Below are positions 1-11,100 of a DNA stretch of 64,000 bases, one piece after another. The notes beneath the pieces were generated by a model. It did not search any database, was not told where the DNA came from, and was given only the letters and a program-made list of their open reading frames with translations. Position numbers and translations under genes: made by a program. Source of the stretch: Carettochelys insculpta (taxonomy: Eukaryota; Chordata; Testudines; Carettochelyidae); assembly GCF_033958435.1 (NCBI RefSeq), contig NC_134145.1, positions 37,909,501 to 37,973,500 on the forward strand, in the 5' to 3' direction. Positions within the stretch are counted from its first letter, which is position 1. Each line of letters begins with the position of its first letter.

Positions 1-274
1 CAGATGGCAGTACAAGGAGCAGCGATCTGAAGTTACAAAGGGAGAGGTGTAGGCTGGATATTAGGAAAAAGCTATTTCACCAGAAGAGTGGTGATGGACT
101 GGAATGTGCTACCAAAAGAGGAGGTGGAATCTCCATCCCTAGAGGTTTTTAAGTCCTGGCTTGACGGAGTCATGGCTGGGATGATTTAGTTAGGGTTGGT
201 CCTGCTTTGGGTAGGGGGCTGGATTCGATGACCTCCTAAGGTCTCTTCCAGCCCTAGAATTCTATGATTCTATG
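1..274 (+). mobile_element. CR1 LINE, 3' end fragment
   Basis: The sequence carries the typical CR1 3' end: a degenerate reverse-transcriptase tail (a stretch reading like 'isgkkLFHqksg.dWN.LPkE.[14 protein letters not shown]'-type codons), then the untranslated end with 'ggggctggattcgatgacc', and the short terminal repeat ATTCTATG in two copies at 259-274. The left part is cut by the window edge. CR1 elements integrate 5'-truncated, so a 3' fragment is expected. Non-functional. Confidence 0.9.
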
Positions 275-1082
275 CTGAGCCAACTCTCCTCACACACAGC
301 TTTTTATGTGAAAGGGGTCATTAAATCTGGTGTGTATGCAAAAGAAGCTCTAAATCACACTGAAATCTTTTGATTGGCCCTGAAGTTTGGTCGTGGTGCC
401 CAGGAGTCAGTTTTGTTGGGAAATTATGTTTAAGACCTCCCTGGCCAAAGAGCTCTTTGGGAAAGAGAGTCGAGGACAGAGATGCCTGCTGCTCTGTCAG
501 GCAACTGCCACACGGGGTTGAGCCTGCTCTAGCAACTGCCTCCATTGTATCACTCCTCTTGTATCCCCACAACACCACTTGAAGTGCGTGATGGGTGTAC
601 TTGTCCATGCCACCATCCTGCCAGCCTGTCCAGCAGATCCTGAGAAGGAGAGGAGTTGAGAATGTAGTGCCCTGGGCATATTTGGAAGTGCTGTTCCTAG
701 GGCCTACCTCAAAGACTCTTCTAAGCATCAGAGCAGAAGAAATAATACAAAAATATAGTTTTGTGCAGTCACTTTAAAGGAAGTTCCCCCTCAGAAATTC
801 ACACTTTAAAACATTACTCAATTTTTTTGAAAAAAGCAGGGGGGTGGGGGGCAGACCATGTTCTCTTAACTCCGGACAAAATTTCCACATTAAAACCCCA
901 AGGCTAAGCAGCAGTGTGGGGGATCCCATGACCCAATCCCGTCCTGTGCTCAACACCAATCCCCATGCCTCTGGAGGCCCCAGTTCCACAAACCACTTCA
1001 GCATATGGTTAGCTTTAATCCCTCTTCACCAGAGCAGTTTCATGGGAAACAATGGGACCTAAGCACATACTTTGGGCAGTTT
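275..1082. other. non-coding, no recognised element
   Basis: Unique-looking sequence upstream of PLPPR4 exon 2, either intron 1 or 5' flank. I see no CpG-rich promoter, no exon-like frame matching the PLPPR4 N-terminus and no clear repeat. Short open frames here look like chance. Confidence 0.5.
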
Positions 1083-1280
1083 ATGTTGACATTAGGAAAA
1101 AACTTTTTAACTGTTAGCATGGTTAAGCACCGGAATAAATTGCCTGGGTAGGTGGTTGAATCTGCATAATTGGAGGTTTCTAACAGTAGGTTAGACAAAG
1201 ACTTGTGAGGGATGGTAGAGATAACACATAGTACTTCCATAAGTACAGGGGACTGGACTACGTGACTTCTCAAAATTTGT
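1083..1280 (+). mobile_element. CR1 LINE fragment
   Basis: Matches the CR1 3' region by recognition: 'gttgacattaggaaaaaac', 'ggaataaattgcctgggtag', 'aggttagacaaag' and 'ggggactggactacgtgac' occur in the order normal for CR1. It has more mutations than the copy at 1-274 and lacks the terminal ATTCTATG repeat, so it is an older, end-trimmed copy. Confidence 0.75.
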
Positions 1281-1964
1281 TATTTTGAAGACACTTTTGG
1301 AAATGCCAGATCTTTGCTTTCTCCAGGATGTCAGTTCACATTTCCTTCATGTGTATTCACACCCAGCCCAAAAAATGAAATTATGACATAATTAACGTGA
1401 CCATGAAAACAAGGTGCACAAAGTTACGCCTCAGACTACTTTCTGCACACCTTTCGTAGCAATACTTTTGAAGAGAAACTAAACTCTGTTGCTCTTTGCA
1501 GGGCTGCCGGTGAGGTTGGCAAGGGGCAGGGCAGAAGTCTCCAGGCCTAGCAATTTAAAAGGTCTGGGGAGTCCTGACCACTGCCACCATTACCACAGGA
1601 GCCTCCGTGGACAGAGCCCCAGGCCCTTAAGTCACTGTTGGAGCCCAGGACAGGGTGGACCTGACAGCACTGAAGAGCTGTCTGGAGGAGCCTATCTCCT
1701 TAGCACTTGGCCTTTCACCTGAAGCCCAGCACCTTCCAGGGGCCCAGAGTTAGGCCCCTTCCTCGTTGCCCGGGGCCCAGGAGTAATTTGTACTGTAGCA
1801 CTCAAAGCAAAGCTGTTATTTTCAAAACCCAAGTCCATTCTACACACTGTTTCAGTGAAGTCCAACTAGCAGCCTCTTTCACCCCACATCTAAAATTATT
1901 CTCTTCCGTTTTTTTAAAAAAAAAAGCCTGCTGTTAAAAAACAAACATTTTTCACAGTAACAGA
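1281..1964. other. non-coding, no recognised element
   Basis: No gene or repeat recognised. There is a T/A-rich stretch near 1908-1945 just before the inverted Penelope-like element begins. Confidence 0.45.
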
Positions 1965-2597
1965 GAGAAAGCTGTGCTAGTCTATATACTATCAAAACGA
2001 AAAAGCAGTCCAGTAGCACTTTAAAGGCTAACAAAATAATTTATTAGGTTATGAGCTTTCATGGGACAAACCCACTTCTTCAGACCATAGCCATACCAGA
2101 ACAGACTCAATGTTCAAGGCACAGAGAATCAAAAATAGTAATCAAGGTTGACAAATAAGAAAAATATTATCAAGGTGAGCAAATCAGAGAGTAGAGGGGC
2201 AGAAGGTGGCAGGGGGGAGTCAAAAATTAGATTAAGCCAAGTACGCAAAACAGCCCCTAAAATGACCTAAAAAATTCTCATCCCTGTTCAAACCATGTGT
2301 TAATATGTCGAATTTCAATATAAAAGAGAGTTCAGCAGCCTCTCTTTCAAGAGTGTTGTGAAAATTCCTCTTCAGTAAGACGCAAACTTTCAGGTCATTA
2401 ACAGAATGGCCCACTCAATTAAAGTGCTGACTGACAGTTTTGTGAATCAGGAGTGTTTTTATGTTTGTTTTATGCCCATTAATTCTTTGTCTGAGAGAGT
2501 TTGAAGTCTGTCCAATATACAAAGCATCTGGGCATTGCTGGCATGTGATGGCATATATGACGTTAGCTGAGAGGTAGATACGCTGGAGGGTAGGGAT
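1965..2597 (-). mobile_element. Penelope-like element, 3' part
   Basis: Read on the minus strand, the element holds the end of a GIY-YIG endonuclease frame (2232-2597) followed by the family's non-coding tail down to about 1968. The tail carries a decayed hammerhead-like segment at about 2053-2095, where the CTGATGA box reads CTGAAGA and the GAAAGCTCAT box is kept. It is 5'-truncated where it meets a CR1 copy near 2597. The same family recurs at 31.5, 35.3, 40-41.2 and 58.7 kb. Confidence 0.8.
2232..2597 (-). pseudogene. GIY-YIG endonuclease domain of Penelope-like element (broken)
   Basis: The minus-strand frame shows the GIY-YIG pattern of Penelope-like endonucleases: NVIYAITCQQCPDALYIGQT (the 'xIY...YIG' pair), then SNSLRQRINGHKT with the conserved Arg, then the QHFN segment. 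One in-frame TGA follows QHFN; beyond it the same frame continues with the VNDLKV...RNFHNTLERE...LSFILKFD block seen in the better copy at 40.6 kb. In the family this domain nicks target DNA to prime reverse transcription. The RT domain is absent because the copy is 5'-truncated. Non-functional relic. Confidence 0.8.
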
Positions 2598-3440
2598 AGG
2601 GTCCAAAGTGACTTAGACAAATTGGAAGACTGGACTGCAAGAACTCTGATGATGTTCAATAAGAACAAGTGCAGAGTCCTGCACTTGGGCTGGAAGAATC
2701 CCAAGCATTGTTACAGGCTGGGGTCTGACTGGCTCAGTAGTAGTTCTGCAGAAAAGGATCTTGGAGCTGTAGTGGATGAGAAGCTGGACATGAGTCAACA
2801 GTGTGCCATTGTAGCCAAGAAAGCTAATGGCATATTAGGTTGCATCAAGAGGAGCGTTGCCAGTAGATCCGGAGAAGTGATTATTCCTCTTTATTTGGCT
2901 TTGGTGAGGCCGCATCTAGAGTATTGTGTCCAGCTCTGGGCCCCCAATTATAGGAAGGATGTGGACACACTGCATAGGGTCCAGCGGAGGGTAACCAAAA
3001 TAATTTGGGGGCTGGAGCGTATGACCTGTGAAGAAAGGTTGTGGAAATTGGGACTGTTTAGTCTGCAGAAGAGAAGACTGAGGGGGGACTTGATAACAGC
3101 CTTCAGTTTACTGAAGGGAGGTTGCAAAGAGGCTGGAGAGAGGCTGTTCACAGTGGCCACGGATGGCAGAACACGGAACAATGGTCTCAAGTTGTGGTTG
3201 GGAATGTCCAGGTTGAACATTAGGAAAAACTGTTTCACGAGGAGGGTGGTGAAGCATTGGAATGGTCTACCCAGGGAAGTAGTGGAGTCTCCATCCCTGG
3301 AGGTGTTTAAGTCTTGCCTCGACAAAGCCCTGGCTGGGCTGGGCTGATCTGATGGGTTTGGTCCTGCCTAGGGCAGGGGGCTGGACCTGCTGGCTTTTTT
3401 AGGTCTCTTCCAGCTCTATTGTTCTACGATTCTATGATTG
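2598..3440 (+). mobile_element. CR1 LINE, 3' third
   Basis: A 5'-truncated CR1 with an unusually clean C-terminal reverse-transcriptase frame (2622-3347), a short 3' untranslated segment with 'agggcagggggctggacctg', and an ending near 'ttctacgattctatgattg'. It directly abuts the inverted Penelope-like fragment, so one inserted next to or into the other. Confidence 0.9.
2622..3347 (+). pseudogene. CR1 reverse transcriptase, C-terminal fragment
   Basis: A 241-codon open frame without stops or frameshifts. It covers the CR1 RT thumb and C-terminal region: [66 protein letters not shown] and the final [17 protein letters not shown]. The catalytic fingers/palm with the YxDD motif and the N-terminal endonuclease lie upstream in a complete CR1 and are missing here. 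The uninterrupted frame suggests a younger insertion than the other CR1 copies in the window. It is a fragment, not a gene expected to be expressed. Confidence 0.85.
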
Positions 3441-4956
3441 TCATTCACTATCTTGTCATCTGACATACATTGCACATTCAGTCTTTACTCTCTTTTACTT
3501 TAGAATGGAAATAAGCAGACTATCAACTTGATTTTATCCATTTGTATCTAGTGTACATTGAAGGTTTCAAAAGCAGCATAATCCAGTGGTACATTAATTT
3601 CTGCTTTTTCCCACAGTGTGCTGTGTTGGCACAGAAGAATATTTTCTGCAAGGGAGATAGAATAATTCATGCTTGATGCTAAGAAATCTCTTCATTGAAC
3701 AGTGCTGCAGGCATATGCAAGTCTACGTGGACCTTGCAAGTTTGCATTTTAGCAATATTAAGAAGTGAAGAAAAAGCAAATGTAATAGCCACCTTCAAAA
3801 TAAGAAAGATGAGTAATGCTAGCAGTTACCGTTCCATTAGTCCTACTAACCTCTGCTGTAGCAGGGAACTGCAGGCAGCATCTCCCCATGTCAACCAGCT
3901 TCACTGAACTCAAGGGGTTTCCATCTATAGGAGTGTTGGCACTGGGCAGTGTGTATGTATTGTAGCCCTACCTCTGCAGGTGATGCTGGGTAAATACAGG
4001 TTTAAGTTTTATTGAGATTTGTGTGAGGACTTCATCAATGGAAACTGACAAAGAATGCAGTAAATATTTGCTGCTGCTCCCAAGCCAAGCTGCCTCTTCC
4101 ATCCATCACTGGCCCCTTTGTGAACTGTCTTAGCCCTTGCATACACACTTGCAAATGGGTGCTTTTGTGGGCTTACCATTGCCACTACTTCCCTAGTACA
4201 TTGTCTGCTAAAGGGGACCCTCAGATAAAATTGGTGCTTTCAGAAGCTTCTAGAGTTTCCCCCATAAGCCCAATTTTTCTCCCTAATGAATTAATGGCAC
4301 TAATCTGTAAAATCACTAGTATCTCAATAATAAAGGAACCATGACCCTTAATCAGTGTTTTCTACAGGAGTAAATCCAGCCAGGCAAAGCTAATAAGCTT
4401 TTTTAATAGAAAAAAAAAGACTTTCTTCATTATGACTCGGTGGTGACAAGATACATGAAAGGAAAGCACTGCGTACTCATTAAATCTTCCTTAGAACTTG
4501 AATCTAAATTGGTTGGGGTACAGTACACTGTCTTAAGAATTGAAAACTGGCTGAAGGATCGTAAACAAAAGGCAATAGTAACCATCAAAGCACGTGAGTA
4601 GCAGAAGAGGTGACTGCTGGTGTACTTCTAGGGCAAGTGTGAAGTCTGGTGTGATAGAACAGCTTATCAAATGTGTATATGTGAAAGAATAAGGGCATTT
4701 GACATTTTTTATAAATAAGTCATTCAGGCAGGAAGCAGAAACAATGCCATGTGATTTAGCTGAACAAGCATTGGTTGTAAATAGAAAATACTCAAACTTA
4801 ATTAACAACACATATGGTGGCATATATTTGCATAATGGTTTGTCAAACAATTATAAATAGGAAATGGGGCTGCAATCCTGCAGCACGTTGACCACTCCAC
4901 CTGTACGTAGTAATCCTTGGGGCTTCACACATGTGAAGGGGTCATCTTGTATTATA
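3441..4956. other. non-coding, no recognised element
   Basis: AT-leaning sequence with no exon and no repeat that I can name. Short open frames are scattered on both strands without domain features. Confidence 0.45.
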
Positions 4957-6031
4957 GGCTACGTCTACACTACGAGATAAATTTGAATTTAAGGCAGTTA
5001 GCTCAATATCACCACGTGACTGTTTTTACTCTAAATACCATTAGCTTGATTTAGGGAGAGCTAATATTGATATCACCATATCATCGCTACCTGATGGGTG
5101 CAGCATCAAATTCAAATTCAGAAGTTGGATTAAAGGCCAGTGTGGAAGCACCATGTCTTAAAATTGAATTTATTAGCCTCCAGAGGTGCCCCGTATGTAA
5201 CCCACAATGCTCCTCAGTGCTCCACTCTGTCCGCTGCTCTCTGGTGCAGAGGAATTAGGTAACAGGAAGACTGTGAATTTCACATTGGGACCAGGAAGCT
5301 TGTGGCTGTGGGGTCGTGTTTGTATGATAGCCGGAGAAATGTCTTCCTTTCCTTGCTATTAGCACTGTGAGCACATCGACCCATTAGAAATCACCCCTGC
5401 ACGGAGTTCATGGTTCTGTCTCTACACTTGGTATTTTCTTCTGTGCTGCCTGGCGTCAGCTGCTGCCCTGCCACACCAAGTGGCAGAAAGGCTGTTTTGG
5501 CCCGGAGGTGGGGCGAGTATCATGCTTGCATGAGAGTCTGAGAAACTTCTCAGCGGTTTACATTTGGGCACGAATTCCCTTCCCTCCCCCACAGGTACCA
5601 CTCAGTTGGAGTCTTTCCTGTACTCAGCCACATCATGTACGTAGCCACAACCCAATAAAAGGATGTGCCTGCTATTCGGTGCTGATCATGCTGCCAGGCA
5701 GCACCATGTCCTGGATTGCATGTGGTTAGGGCTCCAAGAACGAGAAAGATTTTTGGGGTCTTGCTGATGCTGGGGCGAGAAGTATTCACCTGGCAGCTAA
5801 GATACTTGGGGCTTGCTGATGCAGTGGTGGGTAGGTCTCCCCAGTGGCTAAGATGACCAGGGGGGCTTGCTGACACCAGGAGGAAGTTCCCCTAACAGCT
5901 AAGATATTCAGGGGCTTGCACCATGGTAGGCACAGAAGTGGCATTGAAAGTTGAGAGGGCAGACATTCAGCCTACTATATTTCTAGATTACAGAGCATAA
6001 AGAAATAAACATGACAGAGCAATAGCTCAGT

Positions 6032-6115
6032 ATGGGCTTGATCCAAAGGCCATTGAAGTTAATGTATTAGAATTACCTCAGTGGTAATTGATTTCAATGG
6101 GCTTTGGCCCATGCC
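6032..6115. repeat. short palindromic MITE-like repeat
   Basis: The left arm 'gggcttgatccaaaggccat' is the imperfect complement of the right arm 'gggctttggcccatgcc', with 'attgaagttaatg' and 'tgatttcaatgggc' between. It resembles a widespread amniote hairpin repeat; relatives are at 11041, 39330 and 57703. Confidence 0.55.
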
Positions 6116-6174
6116 TTAAGTGACACAGAATTTCTTTTTAGAGTTATGAGTTAATCCATTCTAGATCACTGATT

Positions 6175-6262
6175 TGGGGTGGGAAGACCTACTTATGAAA
6201 AACATTGAGCCCTGGGTTCAGCAGGCGAATGCTCTAACCGCTTTGCTACCCCTCCACTCCCC
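6175..6262 (-). repeat. tRNA-derived SINE relic
   Basis: On the minus strand 'ggggtagcaaagcggttaga' resembles a tRNA 5' half with a pol III A box, and the continuation 'gcattcgcctgctgaaccca' then 'gggctcaatg' resembles the anticodon arm and a decayed B box. No CR1-like tail is obvious. It could also be a lone tRNA pseudogene. Confidence 0.45.
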
Positions 6263-6605
6263 TATTTATAAAAAGCAGATCATTTATAGAAGCAAGATTC
6301 CACCTGGAAAAAGGGATGTTTGCTTAACACAGCAGGGGAATGACGGAAATGAAATATAGGAGCATGTTGTCAGATACGCACAGCCTCTTGTGGTTCATTT
6401 TTTCTTGTGGTGCTACAGGGCTCAGGGAACTCCCACAATACACTGCTGCAGCAGTTGATGTATGTCAACTTGTGTGTGGCAGCAGTCAGTTGAATTTTTG
6501 GGGAGCCTGTGGGAAGGTGAGGATGCTCAAATTTGAATTTCTAAAACTCAGCATTAAAAATCAATTTTAATAAAGTAAAATTTATCTCCTAGTGTAGATG
6601 GAGCC

Positions 6606-7620
6606 TTCATTACAGGATTGGAGCCTGCAATTGAAAAGAATCAATGTGTGTTCATCAGTGTCTCACAGATGAAAAGGCTATATTGTTTGGGAAATAAGAC
6701 AACAACTGATAGTTTGACAAGGGCTTAGAAGAGAATAGTCTGCCCTTCTCATAGCCATACAGAGAACTGAATTATTTCAAAGTGGTAGTATGTGGATATA
6801 ACTTGGAGCAATGAAACTTTAACAAGGTATATCAGGAAAGACGGTGAGGAATAAAGCTACAGGTGAGGAATAAAGGACAGGTTGCACCTGGCATGGTGAG
6901 GATCCACATTGCTTGTGGTATTTACAATTACATGGGACCAGATATACCATACTGACTATGGAAATGTACTGCAGAAAACAATCCTGTATTAGTAGAGGAA
7001 TGGACAAGGTCCCAAATTTTTAAAGATAATTAGGTGCCCAGTAGGGCTGTCAGCCATCGTGGGCCCTAGGGTGCAAGGTGTGGGAGGAAGGCCTGGCTCT
7101 GGGGGTGTGGCCTCAGGCAGTCAATCCTTAGCACTGCCCAAACTGCAACATTGTCCTTCAGAGCCACTCAGCATGGAGGTCGGTGTTCCAGCAGAAATTC
7201 AAAGGGGCCCAGAGCTTATGTCTTATGAGGTAATGATTTATTCATTTGAGCAGTATTTCAGTGCAAGTTCTTATTTTACAAGATGCACCTCCCTGATCTG
7301 GTATGGCTAGACCATGGATGTTGCTGGACTAGAGAGTGCCAGTTTTAGGAGGTGCAACCTGTACTTGCATACAGCTATATTTGAGCCAAATTACACAAAT
7401 ACTTCGCTAGCTAAAATTGTTTATTTTCTACCCTGCTGGTTGGAACTTGTACAACATCAGAAAACATCACATTTTGTGGAAATGAAGCCTTTTAAACTTT
7501 CTAGTATTTTTAACAGATTTATTGCTTTTCCAGATCATTTTTTTTTCTTTTTGGGGGCGGGGGAGGTTTGGTTTATTGTTACAACAAAATAACAATACAT
7601 TGTTTTCCATTCCTTTCTAG
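6606..7620. other. PLPPR4: intron 1 end, no recognised element
   Basis: No repeat recognised. The last bases before 7621 are a pyrimidine-rich run ending 'ttcctttctag', a good splice acceptor for PLPPR4 exon 2. A T-rich/G-rich run lies at about 7541-7570. Confidence 0.6.
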
Positions 7621-7806
7621 TTGCCCATACTGGCATCTTCTGTTGTTAGTCTCTATTTTCTTGAACTTACTGATGTCTTCAAGCCAGTTCACTCTGGATT
7701 CAGCTGCTATGATAGGAGTCTGAGTATGCCATACATTGAACCTACACAAGAGGCTGTTCCCTTTCTGATGTTGCTTAGTTTGACTTTTGCTGGGCCTGCA
7801 ATCACG
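7621..7806 (+). CDS. PLPPR4: PLPPR4 exon 2
   Basis: 62 codons, starting at a codon boundary after 'ctttctag' and ending ACG before 'gtaagt'. It encodes [18 protein letters not shown] (membrane segment 1), the loop [20 protein letters not shown], and [16 protein letters not shown] (start of membrane segment 2). The match to the mammalian exon is almost complete, and the phase fits exon 3. Confidence 0.97.
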
Positions 7807-8101
7807 GTAAGTTATGAAGTTGTTTATCTACCTGCCCAAGAAAAAAAGATTTTGGAGTAGATGTTCAGCTGGTTAAATCAACATGGCTCTGGTTTTAACA
7901 CACAATTTTTATGCCTCTCTAACAGAACTTAATGGGGCCCCAAATTTTACAACCAAAACAGTATATGTGTTCATGTTGACTTTTAATAGGGTTTAGGTTT
8001 CTAAGTCACTTGAGCAATTTTGAAAATTTCACCAATTACCCTAAGTAGTACAGATAAGAAGTGAGAATAAAATATTCATTGTGTTGAAATTAACAGTGCA
8101 A

Positions 8102-8149
<48 letters not shown>

Positions 8150-11100
8150 ATTCTGTGTAATCCAACATAATTGTGCTATTTTACTATGGTTCAAATGCAA
8201 CAATTGCAGAACTCCTCCAGGACTAACACACACACACACAAATGTGTGTATCTTCAAAGGTTGATAATACCAAAGCAAGTTTGCTTCTTAACTGTTTATA
8301 TTGAAATACCAATGGGAAACATAATCAGACCAAGGCTATCGTGAAGACACTCTTAAATGCACTCAGACTTAAATATCTTTTCATGTATGCTAACTTTTTT
8401 GTCAAGTTAATGTTTCTGTGGCTACAGAGTCAGAGCCAAATTCTGCTCTCAGTTACTATCAAGCAATTTGCAATTCCAATGAACACACGACTTTAGTTCT
8501 CTAGGTGTGAGAAAACAAAATGGAGCTCAGTACATTTGTGTGTAGGCTGGGAACAGCAGAGAGTTTCTACATAGTGAAAAAACCTTAGTACTGTTTTAAA
8601 ATGACTACTAGGAACATGCTAGTGATTCATGGTTGAGATTCCTTCCTTCCCAAGCAACCAGGCTTTGTGCAGAGAACGAAGATGGGTGGCAGGGATAGAA
8701 TTCATCTTTTCAACCAGTAGGCATGTTGTACGTATGGTCTGAAAAGAAAGCTGAGAGGGTGGTTTAAAGAGGATGGAGAGAAACTGTTCTCAGTGGTGAC
8801 AGATGGCAGAACAAGGAGCAATGGTCTGAAGTTACAGAAGGAGAGGAGTAGGTTGGATATTAGGAGAACCGACTTCACCGGGAGGGTGGTGAAGCACTGG
8901 AATGCATTACCTAGAGAAGTAGTGGAATCTCCATCCCTAGAGGTTTTTAAGTCCTGGCTTGACAAGGACAGGGATGACTTCATTGAGGTTGATCCTGCTT
9001 GAAGCAGGCGGCTGGACTAGATGACCTCCTGAGGTCCTTTCCAGCCCTATGATTCTATGACAGTTGTTTGTTCAGTGCATCTCCCAGCATCCACAGTGTT
9101 TTTGATCATTCATTTGCATAAATTGAGATCCCATTGATCACCCATCGACCAATCAGACAACTCCCTAATACTGGCCTAATTAAAACTAGCATGGAGGTCC
9201 ATCTCTAGCACATGGGAGAGATTGTGGCATTCTGCCCACAATCATTATATGAACATGAATGTTAGATGATGTTGCATGAATCTTCTGCCCCTCTAGCTAC
9301 GTCTACACGTGAAGCCTACATCGAATAGCTTATTTCGATGTAGCAACATCAAAATAGGCTATTTCGATGAATAACGTCTACACGTCCTCCAGGGCTGGCA
9401 ACGTTGACGTTCAACATCGACGTTGCGCAGCACCACATCGAAATAGGCACTGCGAGGGAACGTCTACACGCCAAAGTAGCCCACATCGAAATAAGGGTGC
9501 CAGGCACAGCTGCAGACAGGGTCACAGGGCGGACTCAACAGCAAGCCGCTCCCTTAAAGGGCCCCTCCCAGACACAGTTGCACTAAACAACACAAGATCC
9601 ACAGAGCCGACAACTGGTTACAGACCCTGTGCATGCAGCATGGATCCCCAGCTGCAGCAGCAGCAGCCAGAAGCCCTGGGCTAAGGGCTGCTGCACACGG
9701 TGACCATAGAGCCCCGCAGGGGCTGGAGAGAGCGTCTCTCAACCCCTCAGCTGATGGCCACCATGGCGGACCCCGCTATTTCGATGTTGCGCGACGCGGA
9801 TCGTCTACACATGCCCTACTTCGACGTTCAACTTCGAAGTAGGGCGCTATTCCCATTCCCTCATGGGGTTAGCGGCTTCGACGTCTCGCCGCCTAACGGC
9901 GATGTTAACATCGAAATAGCGCCCAACACATGTAGCCGTGACGGGCGCTATTTCGAAGTTAGTGCCGCTACTTTGAAGTAGCGTGCATGTGTAGACACGG
10001 CTTCTGTGAACAGCACTCTATATAAAATCACTGTACTACAGGTTGAACCTCTCTGGTCAAGGATTCTCTGTTCCAGCAAGGTCTGGCAGCATGACAGATG
10101 TTGCTGGGTCAGAGAGCCCTGTACCAGAGAACCCCAGTAACAGAATTTGTTGGAGGGCTGGGATTAGAGTTGAACCAGCAGCCCAGGGGCAGGGAGCCCA
10201 ACCAGCCACCAGGGCAGGAGTGGAAGAAGTCTAGTTGATGTCCAAGAGGGGAGCCGAGCTCACAAGGTGGCAGCTCCCTAGGAGAGTCCAGAGACCTGAC
10301 CTCCCTTGGTCTGGCAAGCTCCCTTCTTCAAGACTGGTAAAATGCTGGGCCAGGGAAATCCAAGCTATATATGAAACAATGTTTTTATCGGACCTTTTGC
10401 TGCCCTGCTAATGAGAGAGATGAGAAGTGCAGGGTTTTCTTCGGCAAATAGAGAGGCCGGGTTACACTAAGCAGTGGCTCACAAGCAGTTTTGTATGTAA
10501 GCCAGGTTTCTTCAGTGTGTGAATACTGATCATGACACTGTAGTTATTTATTCTTCTTTCCAAAGCTGTCCTAGAGTCTCTAACTTGTATATAATTGAAT
10601 GAGCAAAAAGAAAATTACTTCAATGGCTCATCCAAAGGGAGAACAACTGTTTAATGGAATAGAACCATCCTAGCACAGCACTTTAATATCAGTGTGTGAG
10701 GAATTCAGCTACTTTTATACAGTAAATGAAATAAAAGGTTTTATCTTTACTAGTATTATAATCCTGCGGGATTTACAATGTGAAATTAAAATTATTATTA
10801 AATTATTTTATGCACACTTAGAGCGCTGTCTACACTGCATTACCGGGGCACTAATTTGCTCATTTAACCATGCACTTAGATACCACAATGCCACAGCTAA
10901 CGCCAGTACATAAAGACAAAGAGGCCACTTGATACATTCATTCCTGTTCCTAACTCCGCTGAGTTTAACCAGGGATTAATTCATTCCTTTTTGCTATATC
11001 AGTCAATCTGAAATTGTGAGATACAGAAAGGAAGAGAAGGGGTGAAATCCTGCCTATTGAAGTCACTGCCCAAACTCCCATGGGGATAAGTGGAGCCAGG

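Larger units (their letters stand above)
4957..6605. mobile_element. old Harbinger-type element with terminal inverted repeats
   Basis: The left end reads GGCTACGTCTACACTACGAG and continues with ATAAATTTGAATTTAA. The right end, reversed, reads GGCTCCATCTACACTAGGAG followed by ATAAATTTTACTTTATT, giving about 30 bp of imperfect terminal inverted repeat. The flanking 3-bp sites no longer match (ATA and TTC). The interior of about 1.6 kb has no transposase I can recognise and includes a hairpin repeat and a tRNA-like SINE relic, so this is a non-autonomous or eroded copy. Its terminal motif is shared with several elements further right. Confidence 0.65.

Noticed and set aside
1..7620. Search for PLPPR4 exon 1
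   Set aside because: No frame matching the known N-terminal segment and no CpG-rich promoter region was found. The exon is more likely upstream of the window.
8090..8278. Frame with Arg-Glu and Cys-Val repeats
   Set aside because: Produced entirely by the CT/CA microsatellites.
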